In this document: one piece after another, positions 24,459 through 31,210 of the stretch
Numbering within the stretch: position 1 is the first letter of the stretch
Layout: each line of letters begins with the position of its first letter
Source of the DNA: Acidobacteriota bacterium
GTDB taxonomy: Bacteria > Acidobacteriota > Holophagae > Acanthopleuribacterales > Acanthopleuribacteraceae
Assembly (NCBI GenBank): GCA_030066195.1
Contig: JASJCB010000114.1
Span: 1 to 32,401 of the forward strand
Direction of reading: 5' to 3'
DNA length: 32,401 bases
Position numbers and translations under genes: made by a program
The notes under the pieces: model-generated
Databases searched by the model: none
Told to the model about the DNA's origin: nothing
Seen by the model: the letters and a program-made list of their open reading frames with translations, nothing else

Positions 24459-24583
24459 ACCTGGGGTTTTACAAGGCGTTGACCTTTTTGCCTTTGTTGC
24501 CGTCTTCTTATACCCCGAAGGGCGTTGTGCACTATCAGCCCCAGGTTGGTCGTGATGACTCCGTCATCGCGGCCTACCTGGGG
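24459..24583. repeat. REP-like element with a TCC-loop hairpin
   Basis: ACCTGGGG occurs at 24459-24466; CCCCAGGT (24539-24546) and ACCTGGGG (24576-24583) form the outer stem of a hairpin. Its inner stem is GATGAC (24554-24559) and GTCATC (24563-24568) around the loop TCC. It fills the gap between the propeller and MATE genes. The same TCC loop is seen in the hairpins of the larger repeats at 26751 and 28146. No gene is seen here. Confidence 0.6.
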
Positions 24584-24587
24584 TAAC

Positions 24588-25910
24588 TCAGACCTTGATG
24601 GTCCGCCAGTCACCGCGAACCCAGATCATGGCAAAGGTCAGGGATTGCAGCGCGCGATAGACGCCCTGCAGGATCCAGATCCCCAACAGACCGAAACCCA
24701 AAACCGGCCCCACCAGCACGGCCAGGGGTAGAAAGACCAGCCACTGGGCCACAATGGAGACCACCATGACGGTTTTGGCGGCGCCGGCGCCCAGTAACGC
24801 GTTCATCAGAACCATGCCCACCGCTTCGCCGATCATGGTAAAGCCCACGATCCGCATGGGCAGGCGGGCCACTTCTACCGTGGCGGGATCGGTGAGGAAG
24901 ATTTTCAGGATCATGTCGGGAACGAACAACATGGGCAGGCCCAGCACGCCCATAATGACCATGCCCACCTTGACCACGTCCCAGGCCCAGTTCGAGGCAT
25001 CTTCCGGATCGTTGCGTCCGAGCGCTTGTCCCACCAGCGAGGCGGCGGCCAGACCCAGGGCCATACCCGGCAGGATGGCAACCAGGGTGACGTTGATCAA
25101 CACGTTGGCGGCGGCCAGTTCCATCTGCCCCACCTTACCGATGATCAGGAAGGTAGCGGTAAAACCGGCGGCGAAGAACAGTTGCTGAATGCCGCTGGGC
25201 AGCGAGAGCCGAATCAAGGATCTGATCTCATCCATGGACGGCATGATGTTCAAGAAACCGGCTTTGTCGGCCTGGGTAATGCCCAGAATCACGTAAATGG
25301 CGGAACCCAACACCACGGAGGACGTGGTGGCCAGGCCGGCGCCGGCAGCGCCCATTTCCGGCGCTCCCAGGTTCCCGAAGATAAAGACCCAGTTCAGGAA
25401 GATATTGGCGGTGTGCATCAGGATCAGGGTGCCCATATAGAACCAGGCACGGTTCACCCCGTTCCAATATCCCCGGAAGGCGAAGTTGATGCCCACGAAG
25501 GTAATGCCCAGCACACGCGCCTGGAAGTAGGGTTTGCCGTGCAACATCACATCGGGATCGTTGTTCAGCAGGTAATAGAAATGCGGGATGGCATTGTACA
25601 AAACAATCGACAGCACCGGGGCAATCACCAGTACGATCATCAGGCCCGCGTTCAGTGAAACCGCGGTGCGGTGATGCTTGCCCTCGCCCAAGCGACGCGC
25701 GGCGGTAGCCTGCACCCCGCTGGAGATGCCCAGAATGATGGCCTGCGACATAAAAGTGGCAAAGCCGCCCAAGCCCACGGCGCCCAAGGCCGCGTTGCCG
25801 ATGCGCCCCACCATCCAGGTATCGACCAGGTTCAAAATGTTCTGGGAAATCATGCCGCCGATGATGGGCAAGGCAAGAAAAAAGATACTCTTGATGCGGT
25901 CCGATCTCAT
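24588..25910 (-). CDS. MATE family multidrug/organic-cation antiporter
   Basis: The protein (440 aa) has about 12 TM helices in two similar halves. Family-typical segments are FLALPIIGGMISQNILNLVDTWMVGRIGNAALGAVGLGGF at the N-terminus and LPSGIQQLFFAAGFTATFLIIGKVGQMELAAANVLINV at the start of the second half. It sits in the inner membrane and exports drugs or metabolites driven by Na+ or H+. I choose ATG 25910 (MRSDRIKSIF), with GGGGAG 4-5 bases upstream; the longer frame from 25940 adds MVPDSIPGSV. The gene converges with the propeller gene across the REP-like element. No regulator or biosynthetic gene is next to it, so the substrate is open. Confidence 0.93.
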   Translation of the reverse strand: MRSDRIKSIFFLALPIIGGMISQNILNLVDTWMVGRIGNAALGAVGLGGFATFMSQAIILGISSGVQATAARRLGEGKHHRTAVSLNAGLMIVLVIAPVLSIVLYNAIPHFYYLLNNDPDVMLHGKPYFQARVLGITFVGINFAFRGYWNGVNRAWFYMGTLILMHTANIFLNWVFIFGNLGAPEMGAAGAGLATTSSVVLGSAIYVILGITQADKAGFLNIMPSMDEIRSLIRLSLPSGIQQLFFAAGFTATFLIIGKVGQMELAAANVLINVTLVAILPGMALGLAAASLVGQALGRNDPEDASNWAWDVVKVGMVIMGVLGLPMLFVPDMILKIFLTDPATVEVARLPMRIVGFTMIGEAVGMVLMNALLGAGAAKTVMVVSIVAQWLVFLPLAVLVGPVLGFGLLGIWILQGVYRALQSLTFAMIWVRGDWRTIKV

Positions 25911-26084
25911 AACGCTCCCCGGGATGCTGTCGGGCACCATGCTTTAATCGCTTGGGTAAGGCAATTTGTTTCACCGTATCGCCGTTCAGCACTACAAGCG
26001 GGAAACAACTGGTCTAATCCTGGCATTCCTTTTATAGAATAGGAACCGTGAAATGGGAAGAACTTGTTTTGCCAGGGAGGTTTC

Positions 26085-26750
26085 TTGAAATCCGGTGACA
26101 AATTATCCATTCGTCTGATCGGCCTGACCGCCGGGCTGTTGATGCGGTTCATCTATATGTGTTGCCGCAAACGCTTCATCGATACCCACCACATCCGCGA
26201 GCATTTCGATTCGGGAGAGCGCTTCATCATATCGGCGTTCCACAACCGCGACCTGTTGACCGTCTTCACCTACCTGAAGTTCCGGCCAAAGGACCGCACG
26301 GTGGTGCCCCTCATCTCGGCATCCAAGGACGGCGGTATCGCCGCCTGGGCCATGCGTACCTTCGGCATCACCTGTGAACGGGGCTCCAGCAGTCGCGGCG
26401 GCATCAACGCCTTCCGCAAAATGGTGCGTTTATGTCGCAAGGGCAACGACCTGGCTTTTACGCCCGACGGCCCGCGCGGCCCCAAGTACACCGTCCAACG
26501 CGGCGTGATCGTTGCCTCGCAACTGACCGGCGTGCCCATCCAACCGGTCAGTTGGCAGGCCGAACGCCGCAAGGAGTTGAAAAGTTGGGACGCCTTCATC
26601 GTGCCCCACCTGTTCACCCGTATCAACGTGGTCTACGGCAAGCCGGTCAGAGTCCCCGAGGATTGCCCCCAGGAAGACCTGGACAAATACGCCGAGCAGT
26701 TGCGCCTGGAGTTATTGCGCATCGGCGAGGTAGCCGAGAACTTCGACTGA
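26085..26750 (+). CDS. Lysophospholipid acyltransferase family protein (DUF374)
   Basis: The protein (221 aa) belongs to the PlsC-related LPLAT group. A hydrophobic N-terminal anchor (LIGLTAGLLMRFIYMCC, about 11-27) precedes the catalytic motif FHNRDLL (H-x3-D-like), the ERGSSSRGGINAFRKM block and LAFTPDGPRGPKYTVQRG, the acyl-acceptor region. DUF374 members are thought to act in lipid A or phospholipid acylation at the inner membrane. The start is TTG 26085, with GGGAGG 4 bases upstream; an earlier TTG (26064) has no site. The stop at 26748-26750 is immediately followed by the left end of a TIR-bearing repeat. The gene runs divergently from the MATE gene. Confidence 0.88.
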   Translation: MKSGDKLSIRLIGLTAGLLMRFIYMCCRKRFIDTHHIREHFDSGERFIISAFHNRDLLTVFTYLKFRPKDRTVVPLISASKDGGIAAWAMRTFGITCERGSSSRGGINAFRKMVRLCRKGNDLAFTPDGPRGPKYTVQRGVIVASQLTGVPIQPVSWQAERRKELKSWDAFIVPHLFTRINVVYGKPVRVPEDCPQEDLDKYAEQLRLELLRIGEVAENFD

Positions 26751-26974
26751 CCCCCTGGGCGCGCACGCATCCTGCGTGCATGCAAGCCGAGATTCGCCCT
26801 CCGGGCGAAGCGAGGCGAAAACCCCTGGGCGCGCACGCATCCTGCGTGCATGCAAGCCGAGATTCGCCCTCCGGGCGAGGCGAGGCGGCTTGCTCCCTCA
26901 CTATAATTAAATCAAACCGAAAATGCATACCCATCTCAACGAAGAGCACGCAGGATGCATGCGCGCCCAGGGGG
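26751..26974. repeat. TIR-bearing hairpin repeat, copy 1
   Basis: The element begins CCCCCTGGGCGCGCACGC right after the acyltransferase stop codon and ends in the inverted form GCGCGCCCAGGGGG (one mismatch inside the roughly 29-base TIR). Inside are two tandem copies of a 70-base unit (26751-26820 and 26821-26887), each with two hairpins closed by TCC loops: GCACGCA-TCC-TGCGTGC and TCGCCC-TCC-GGGCGA. A 58-base AT-richer spacer (26888-26946) precedes the right TIR. There is no open frame of its own worth calling. A related copy is at 28146-28337. It resembles a MITE or a paired REP element. Confidence 0.85.
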
Positions 26975-27328
26975 TCATTGCCTCCCGAAAACGGCGTGCT
27001 CCGTCCTGCCGAGCATGAATATTCCAGTGTGGAAGCAAGTGAGACAACCGGCCGGGAATCATCATTTTAGGGTGAGAGCAAGGTACTCGCCCGGTCGACA
27101 GGTTTCCTTTCATGTTGCCGGCAAATCACTCATCTCGACGATGACGACCATCACCTCTGAAAAGATCGATGCCCGGCCAATCGATAGCCGCCGTTTCACG
27201 ATGCGGGCTACCTCCTCGGCAAGTCGGCAACGGTCATTTCACATGAATCAGACGGCAGTTTCTTCCGATCGCAAAAAAACACTAACACATATCTCTCATT
27301 TTTGGAGCATGTTAACCCAAAATAAAAT
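26975..27328. other. Intergenic region without a recognisable gene
   Basis: These 354 bases between the repeat and the promoter of the 27447 gene contain only short fortuitous frames with no ribosome sites. An A-rich stretch (27270-27285) and a T-rich one near 27298 lead into the promoter. I see no hairpin terminator or RNA gene. Confidence 0.5.
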
Positions 27329-27376
27329 TTGGCACGATTTTAGCCATTGACACCACGGCATGACTATTGCTAGAGT
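27329..27376 (+). promoter_or_regulatory. Tandem -24/-12 (sigma-54-like) elements before the 27447 gene
   Basis: Site 1, TTGGCACGATTTTAGC (27329-27344), and site 2, CGGCATGACTATTGCT (27356-27371), both have GG and GC separated by exactly 10 bases, the sigma-54 spacing. The same two-site arrangement, with the same 26-base offset, lies before the paralogue at 31329. A sigma-70 reading is also possible: TTGACA (27347-27352), 18 bases, then TGCTAGAGT as extended -10 (TAGAGT at 27371-27376). The sequence alone does not choose, but conservation of both GG-N10-GC pairs favours sigma-54. Confidence 0.55.
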
Positions 27377-27446
27377 AGGCGCTCCTATCGTAAAGCACCG
27401 AACCGATTCGGGGCAGACTGCCGAACTTCGCCAGGGAGAAGATACC

Positions 27447-28364
27447 ATGAAACTGATACCGCCGACCGGTGATCGCAACATGGAACAATTCCTCAAAACC
27501 GCCGCCGCCACGGCACAACTGGACCTGGCAGAGGGCCGCGACCTGGTCTCGGCGCGTTTCCGCAACCGGGTCACCGATCTGAGCACCGCCTTCGCCGCAA
27601 CCCACAAGACCTTATCGAGGGCCCTGGCCGATCGCCGCGTGCTGGTCAGTGAAAGGGAGCAAGCGGTTCGGAACCTGGTTCGCGTCTACCGGGCGATCCG
27701 TAACAACCTGAAACGCCAGGGCGATTTAGGCCTGATTACACCGGCTGTCCTGGGCCGTTTCCACATCAAACCCGGCAGACAGCCCATTCCCACCAAAATG
27801 GACGCCTGGCTGACCCTGGCCGAAAAAATGCAAACAACCTTCGAGGAGCTGACCGCCGAGGGCGAGGCCCCGATAACCTCCCCATCAGCGGAGAGCCTGA
27901 ACCCGCTGCTGGAAGAGGCCCGGGAAAAAACAACGGCGCTCAACGCCAAACACGGTGAAATCAAGGAGATCCGCGACCGGATCAAACGTCAAAGAGCGGC
28001 TGGGCAACGCCTGCACGGCGCGCTGATGACCCACATCCGCGCCAACCTCTACGGCGAAGAAGCATCGAGCATCCGCGACACCCTCCGCCGCTACGGCTAC
28101 ACCTACACGGGCGATCGAAAAGCCCCCGAAGAAAAGGAAACAACGCAAGCCGAGAATCGCCCTCCGGGCGAGACGAGGCGTAACCCCCTGGGCGCGCACG
28201 CTTCCAGCGTGCATGCAAGCCGAGAATCGCCCTCCGGGCGAGGCGAGGCGGATTACTCACTTACTGCTACAAAACCAAACCCACAAATCATATCCAACCC
28301 AAGGAAGAGCACGCAGGATGCGTGCGCGCCCAGGGGGTGGCACCCGGGCGTTGCCCTGGGCTAA
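27447..28364 (+). CDS. Unknown helical protein, paralogue of the 31329 gene; C-terminus made of repeat DNA (305 aa)
   Basis: ATG 27447 follows GGGAGAAG; the frame upstream to 27360 is not used, since the paralogue starts at the equivalent Met. Residues 1-230 are soluble, strongly helical and align along their whole length with the 31329 product: shared MEQFLK, EGRD, RRVLVSERE, VYRA.R.NL.RQG, PTKMD.WLT, TTALNAK.GEIK.IRD and RRYGY. From about residue 235 (AENRPPGETRR) to the end the protein is a translation of the repeat at 28146-28337 and its right flank, with a basic, proline-rich composition unrelated to the first part. The original stop codon was probably lost at that junction. No signal peptide or known family. 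Function unknown. Confidence 0.75.
   Translation: MKLIPPTGDRNMEQFLKTAAATAQLDLAEGRDLVSARFRNRVTDLSTAFAATHKTLSRALADRRVLVSEREQAVRNLVRVYRAIRNNLKRQGDLGLITPAVLGRFHIKPGRQPIPTKMDAWLTLAEKMQTTFEELTAEGEAPITSPSAESLNPLLEEAREKTTALNAKHGEIKEIRDRIKRQRAAGQRLHGALMTHIRANLYGEEASSIRDTLRRYGYTYTGDRKAPEEKETTQAENRPPGETRRNPLGAHASSVHASRESPSGRGEADYSLTATKPNPQIISNPRKSTQDACAPRGWHPGVALG
28146..28337. repeat. TIR-bearing hairpin repeat, copy 2 (inside a coding region)
   Basis: It contains a left-truncated unit (28146-28183), a complete unit beginning CCCCCTGGGCGCGCACGC (28184-28250), a 58-base spacer and a right TIR (28309-28337) that is a perfect reverse complement of the TIR at the left of copy 1. The first hairpin here is GCACGCT-TCC-AGCGTGC, where copy 1 has A and T at the loop-closing pair: a compensatory exchange. 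The spacer aligns with that of copy 1 at roughly 60 percent. It lies within the 3' part of the 27447 gene. Confidence 0.85.
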
Positions 28365-28408
28365 ATTGCGGCGCACCTTCGGCGCGGGAAATTTTGCGGG
28401 CAACCGAG

Positions 28409-28645
28409 TCAGCCCAAGTCAGCAAGGCGTGACGCCAACTCCTCGATCAGATCTTTGTGACTGACGACTCGTCCGTTGCGGAAATCCTCCTGACCCTGTT
28501 GCACGGCCTTGATATATCGTTCTTTCTCCCAGGAGAAGTTCCGCACGGCTTCCGCGACCAATTGATGCTGAGATAATGAGGCTGTTTCTCCGAGCAACCT
28601 TTGATCGGTCTCCTCATCCACGCGGATTACCCACTCTCCGGTCAT
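28409..28645 (-). CDS. Ribbon-helix-helix/ParD-like antitoxin-type protein without a toxin (78 aa)
   Basis: The protein begins MTGEWVIRVDEETDQRLLGE, a beta-strand then helix arrangement typical of CopG/ParD N-termini, and continues VAEAVRNFSWEKERYIKAVQQGQEDFRNGRVVSHKDLIEELASRL. The GRVVSHKDLIEEL ending is common in antitoxins of type II systems. ATG 28645 has GAGGTGG 5 bases upstream. A toxin gene would be expected just downstream on the minus strand (below 28409), but only repeat DNA and the 3' end of the 27447 gene are there. It may be a leftover antitoxin, or it may act on a distant locus. The RHH assignment is from sequence pattern only. Confidence 0.65.
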   Translation of the reverse strand: MTGEWVIRVDEETDQRLLGETASLSQHQLVAEAVRNFSWEKERYIKAVQQGQEDFRNGRVVSHKDLIEELASRLADLG

Positions 28646-28699
28646 ATTGCCACCTCAGTTTCATTCTACCGGGATTGCGCCTTTGATACAGCGAAATCC

Positions 28700-28895
28700 G
28701 AAGATCTCAGCACTCCAACTTGTGACGACACCGTCCTGATCCGCGGCGACAGCGGCATCACCTGCCCGAGCGCACCGCCCGCGAGCCTGCGCATACCATC
28801 CAATAACCGGGATGAAGAAAGCAAAATGATACGCGCCCGGAATAAATAACCACAAACGAGCCCACCGCCGACCGGCGGCGGGCTCGTCTTTTCTT
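28700..28895 (+). repeat. Terminator-ended dispersed repeat, copy A
   Basis: It starts GAAGATCT and, after about 33 bases absent from copy B, runs CCGCGGCGACAGCGGCAT, then GAGCCTGCGCA, then GATGAAGAA and AAAATGATACGC, ending in a GC-rich hairpin and TCTTTTC. Copy B (29393-29553) has the same order of blocks. The two copies bracket the lanthipeptide-like gene. A short frame on the plus strand (28601-28849) crosses it, but I do not consider it a gene. Confidence 0.7.
28857..28892 (+). terminator. Intrinsic terminator at the end of repeat copy A
   Basis: CGAGCCCACCGCCG pairs with CGGCGGCGGGCTCG with one A-G mismatch, followed by TCTTTTC. The stem is strong and the T-run short, giving a convincing plus-strand terminator. 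Confidence 0.75.
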
Positions 28896-28993
28896 GCTGT
28901 GGCTACTTGAATTTTGGGTGCCCTAAACCTGGCTTCGGCAGGGGCGATCGACCTCTCCAAATAAGAGGATTTTGTTTTATTTCAGCCATCCAC

Positions 28994-29022
28994 TTGATTA
29001 GTTAATTTAATCTATATAGATT
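28994..29022 (+). promoter_or_regulatory. Candidate promoter of the lanthipeptide-like gene
   Basis: TTGATT (28994-28999) and TAGATT (29017-29022) are 17 bases apart in a very AT-rich stretch (28980-29030), 58 bases before the ATG. Each matches the consensus at 4 of 6 positions. Confidence 0.35.
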
Positions 29023-29080
29023 ATTTCATAACCCATGCTTCATCAGCATCACAAATACTAAAACCACGAGGAGGAAAAGC

Positions 29081-29323
29081 ATGAAAGAGAAAGACAAGCT
29101 AAGCCTTAATGAAATCAAGGTCAAAAGTTTTACAACGACGCCCGGCATCCATGTGGGCGGGGCAACAGTCGATTGTGCGTTTACGGAAATTAATTGTAAG
29201 CCTACGGAACGAATTACTTGCGTGATATGCCCTTATACTTTGGGTGATGGTCAAACCCAAGTATGTTGCACGGAGACAGCTTGCAATCCCACGGATCAGA
29301 TGACTCAAGCATGTTGTATCTGA
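29081..29323 (+). CDS. Orphan lanthipeptide-like (RiPP) precursor peptide (80 aa)
   Basis: ATG 29081 follows GAGGAGG with 6-base spacing, the strongest site in this region. The N-terminal segment LSLNEIKVKSFTTT (7-20) resembles leaders of class I/pinensin-type lanthipeptides, and GG at 26-27 could be a leader cleavage site. The putative core (28-80) has nine Cys (32, 39, 47, 50, 62, 63, 68, 78, 79) and ten Thr, no Trp and only two Lys/Arg. It contains a 12-residue repeat: TEINCKPTERIT (35-46) and TETACNPTDQMT (64-75), pattern TExxCxPT[ED]xxT. No lanthionine synthetase, protease or dedicated transporter is in the window, so modification would need enzymes encoded elsewhere. A metal-binding or disulfide-rich small protein is the main alternative. 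Confidence 0.65.
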   Translation: MKEKDKLSLNEIKVKSFTTTPGIHVGGATVDCAFTEINCKPTERITCVICPYTLGDGQTQVCCTETACNPTDQMTQACCI

Positions 29324-29392
29324 ACGGCGATGTGCTTCACCCTGACGTAACTGGAAATCATTGTACCGGCTCCCCCCGCGACCTATAGCTCT

Positions 29393-29553
29393 GAAGATCT
29401 CCGCGGCGACAGCGGCATTATCTGCCTGAGCACGCTACCCGTGAGCCTGCGCACTGCCCGATAACACGGATGAAGAACACAAAATGATACGCACACGGAC
29501 AAAATAACCACGAGCGAGCCCGCCGCCGACTGGCGGCGGGCGCGTCTTTTCCT
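29393..29553 (+). repeat. Terminator-ended dispersed repeat, copy B
   Basis: It has the same blocks as copy A in the same order, but GAAGATCT is joined directly to CCGCGGCGAC, so this copy lacks about 33 bases that copy A has. It begins 69 bases after the lanthipeptide-like gene. The rest of the 29324-29714 gap holds only the terminator and a promoter; I see no gene. Confidence 0.7.
29515..29550 (+). terminator. Intrinsic terminator after the lanthipeptide-like gene
   Basis: CGAGCCCGCCGCC pairs with GGCGGCGGGCGCG (one A-G mismatch) around a short GACT loop, followed by TCTTTTCC. It corresponds to the terminator at the end of repeat copy A. Confidence 0.7.
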
Positions 29554-29648
29554 TCCGAGCCGGACCCAACTCACGGACGATTCCAACGGCCCAGGGGAGC
29601 AACCCTAAAATTCCAGGTTCTTTGACTGAAGTTGCCGAAGGCTTTCCC

Positions 29649-29677
29649 TTGACAATATGTGTGTAGATGTTTAGTCT
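29649..29677 (+). promoter_or_regulatory. Promoter of the second secreted-peptide/propeller pair
   Basis: A perfect TTGACA (29649-29654) is followed after 17 bases by TAGTCT (29672-29677), a weak -10. The ATG at 29715 is 37 bases downstream, behind GGAAAGGA. Confidence 0.45.
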
Positions 29678-29714
29678 CGCATTAGCCTTAAAAAGAAAAT
29701 GGAAAGGAATTCCT

Positions 29715-29984
29715 ATGGGGAAAGCTCTATTGCTGATTGGTTTTCTTTTGGTCTCTTCTCCTGTCCTGGCTTTAAGCTGCACTGCTTTTGCAATTGACTG
29801 TTTGTTTATGGCTTGGGCCATGTCTCCGGGTGGCAACCATTGCAGGACAGCCGAAGTTTCCGATTACGCCTATGCCGCTGTGCTCGATGGTTTCGAGATC
29901 TTGGATGAGGACGAAACCTGGTGTCCTGTTGTTGAGGAATGCAATCCCTGGGAACCTGACTGTGACGGTTCGATTCCATTCTGA
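29715..29984 (+). CDS. Small secreted cysteine-rich protein (89 aa)
   Basis: I choose ATG 29715, with GGAAAGGA upstream; the frame continuing up to 29667 lacks a site. The signal peptide is MGKALLLIGFLLVSSPVLA (1-19). The mature protein of about 70 residues is acidic, with six Cys (22, 29, 43, 70, 76, 83), enough for three disulfides. The string VLDGFEILDEDETWC resembles LDGWEFEATYDGC of the secreted peptide at 352-507. The C-terminal CNPWEPDCDGSIPF is acidic and aromatic. A propeller gene follows after 23 bases, matching the order at the left edge of the window. I do not recognise a family. A secreted signalling, toxin or bound partner peptide are all possible. Confidence 0.75.
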   Translation: MGKALLLIGFLLVSSPVLALSCTAFAIDCLFMAWAMSPGGNHCRTAEVSDYAYAAVLDGFEILDEDETWCPVVEECNPWEPDCDGSIPF

Positions 29985-30007
29985 ATGCAGCCGAAAGGAC
30001 CCTCCAC

Positions 30008-31006
30008 TTGAGACTTTTTTTAACCGCGCTCCTTTGCGTTTCTTACCCGGCTCAAAAAGCAGCCTGTGCTAATGAAAAACCAGATCGCGACATAGATATC
30101 ATCCACTTGCATGCCACGCCTTTCACCGAGACGGATGGTGCGGTGATGTACAAGATGAACCGCATCCTGGTTAGCGATGCCGACCGGATTTTCCTGGCCC
30201 CTCTCACAGAGGAGGTGATGGAACTGAATCTGCAAGGCGAGTTGATCCGGACTATTGGTCGCACAGGCGGCGGCCCCGGCGAATACAACAGTGCCCGCCT
30301 CGCCTTATACGCGAAGGATAAACACATCTGGTTGATCACCCGAAAACGAGTCATCCATTACTACGACAACGATTATGTTGACGGCTTCCGTCTGCCGATC
30401 AGAGGCGGATTCGCCCATTTTCCTTACGGCGCCAATGCAAAGTCGTTCGCGGTTGTTGACGGAAAGATCCTCTTGTCCGCATCGGAGAGCAACCGGCCCG
30501 AGGAAATCGCAACCCTTTACAGTCCTGAGGGCAAGCCGCTCCAAGTTGCGGTAGATCCCGACTTCCCCGAGCATCTCATGAACCTGCATCCGCGTTCCCT
30601 ACGCACTCAGTGGGCCTATGATAACGGCAAATGGTATGCCCTGTACGATTTTGTTCCCAAGCTGATCGTGTTCAACAAGGACCTTCAATTTGAATCCGCC
30701 TATCATCTGACGAGCCCGGTTATCAGTGCCTATCTCCGTCAGACAGAGGGCAAAACCAAGCCGATGAAGCTGTTCTGGGATTTCAAAATAGCCGGCGGCA
30801 GTTTATGGGCCTTGACCCAAAGGGGGCTTCATCGCATCGACGGTGGAAGCGTCAGGGCCCTATACACCTTCAAAGTGAAAGGAAATCCGGAATATGAAGC
30901 TGCGCCCTATTTTCCCTTTCATCATTTCGCTTTGCTGCCGGACGGTCGAATCATACTGGGACACAACCATGAAGAGGGCCTCTTCCAGGCCCGGTTGAAG
31001 AAATAA
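30008..31006 (+). CDS. Secreted 6-bladed beta-propeller protein (332 aa)
   Basis: The start is TTG 30008 with AAAGGA 8 bases upstream; no ATG start fits the signal peptide. The leader MRLFLTALLCVSYPAQKAACA is Sec-type. The body carries the features of the 6-bladed propeller (NHL-like, DUF5128-type) group: VSDADRIFLAP, VMELNLQGELIRTIGRTGGGPGEY (the GGPGE motif is characteristic), RIDGGSV and LLPDGRIILGHN. The protein probably acts outside the cytoplasm, as a binding scaffold rather than an enzyme, since no catalytic residues are evident. It is cotranscribed with the small Cys-rich gene 23 bases upstream. Related pairings of small secreted peptides and propellers are known in Bacteroidota; the function there is also open. 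Confidence 0.82.
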   Translation: MRLFLTALLCVSYPAQKAACANEKPDRDIDIIHLHATPFTETDGAVMYKMNRILVSDADRIFLAPLTEEVMELNLQGELIRTIGRTGGGPGEYNSARLALYAKDKHIWLITRKRVIHYYDNDYVDGFRLPIRGGFAHFPYGANAKSFAVVDGKILLSASESNRPEEIATLYSPEGKPLQVAVDPDFPEHLMNLHPRSLRTQWAYDNGKWYALYDFVPKLIVFNKDLQFESAYHLTSPVISAYLRQTEGKTKPMKLFWDFKIAGGSLWALTQRGLHRIDGGSVRALYTFKVKGNPEYEAAPYFPFHHFALLPDGRIILGHNHEEGLFQARLKK

Positions 31007-31210
31007 TGCGGGTAATTTTGGTGTGGCAAAACCCGAGCCCGGATTAATTTCCGCACCATATTTTTCACTTCGGCTTGCACGCCGAGTTAGCACTTTCTCA
31101 CTGCCTTCAGAACCTCTTTTTCAACTAAACGGCCCTGTTTTTTCATGATTTTAAAAAAATTTCCACCCACAAATAACTAATTCTAAACTACTTAAACCAA
31201 AATTTAATTA
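31007..31210. other. Intergenic spacer without a recognisable gene
   Basis: Together with the following promoter and leader region this makes a 322-base gap. The part to 31210 is AT-rich towards its end and contains a weak hairpin, CGGC-TTGCAC-GCCG near 31072, but no T-run behind it and no reading frame with a ribosome site. Confidence 0.45.

Noticed and set aside
26432..27070. A 212-codon plus-strand frame crossing the end of the acyltransferase and repeat copy 1
   Set aside because: The first part is out of frame with a clear DUF374 gene and the second is translated repeat DNA; there is no ribosome site.
26751..28337. CRISPR array
   Set aside because: The repeats are few, contain TIRs and hairpins and are not separated by unique spacers of constant length.
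28601..28849. An 82-codon frame across repeat copy A
   Set aside because: It starts inside the antitoxin-like gene on the other strand, has no ribosome site and its homologous part in copy B is interrupted by a stop.
29383..29586. A 67-codon minus-strand frame opposite repeat copy B
   Set aside because: It runs through the terminator hairpin and has no start signal.
30008..30070. Lipoprotein signal in the second propeller (QKAAC)
   Set aside because: The residues before the Cys do not fit a lipobox (no Leu at -3); a normal Sec cleavage site fits better.
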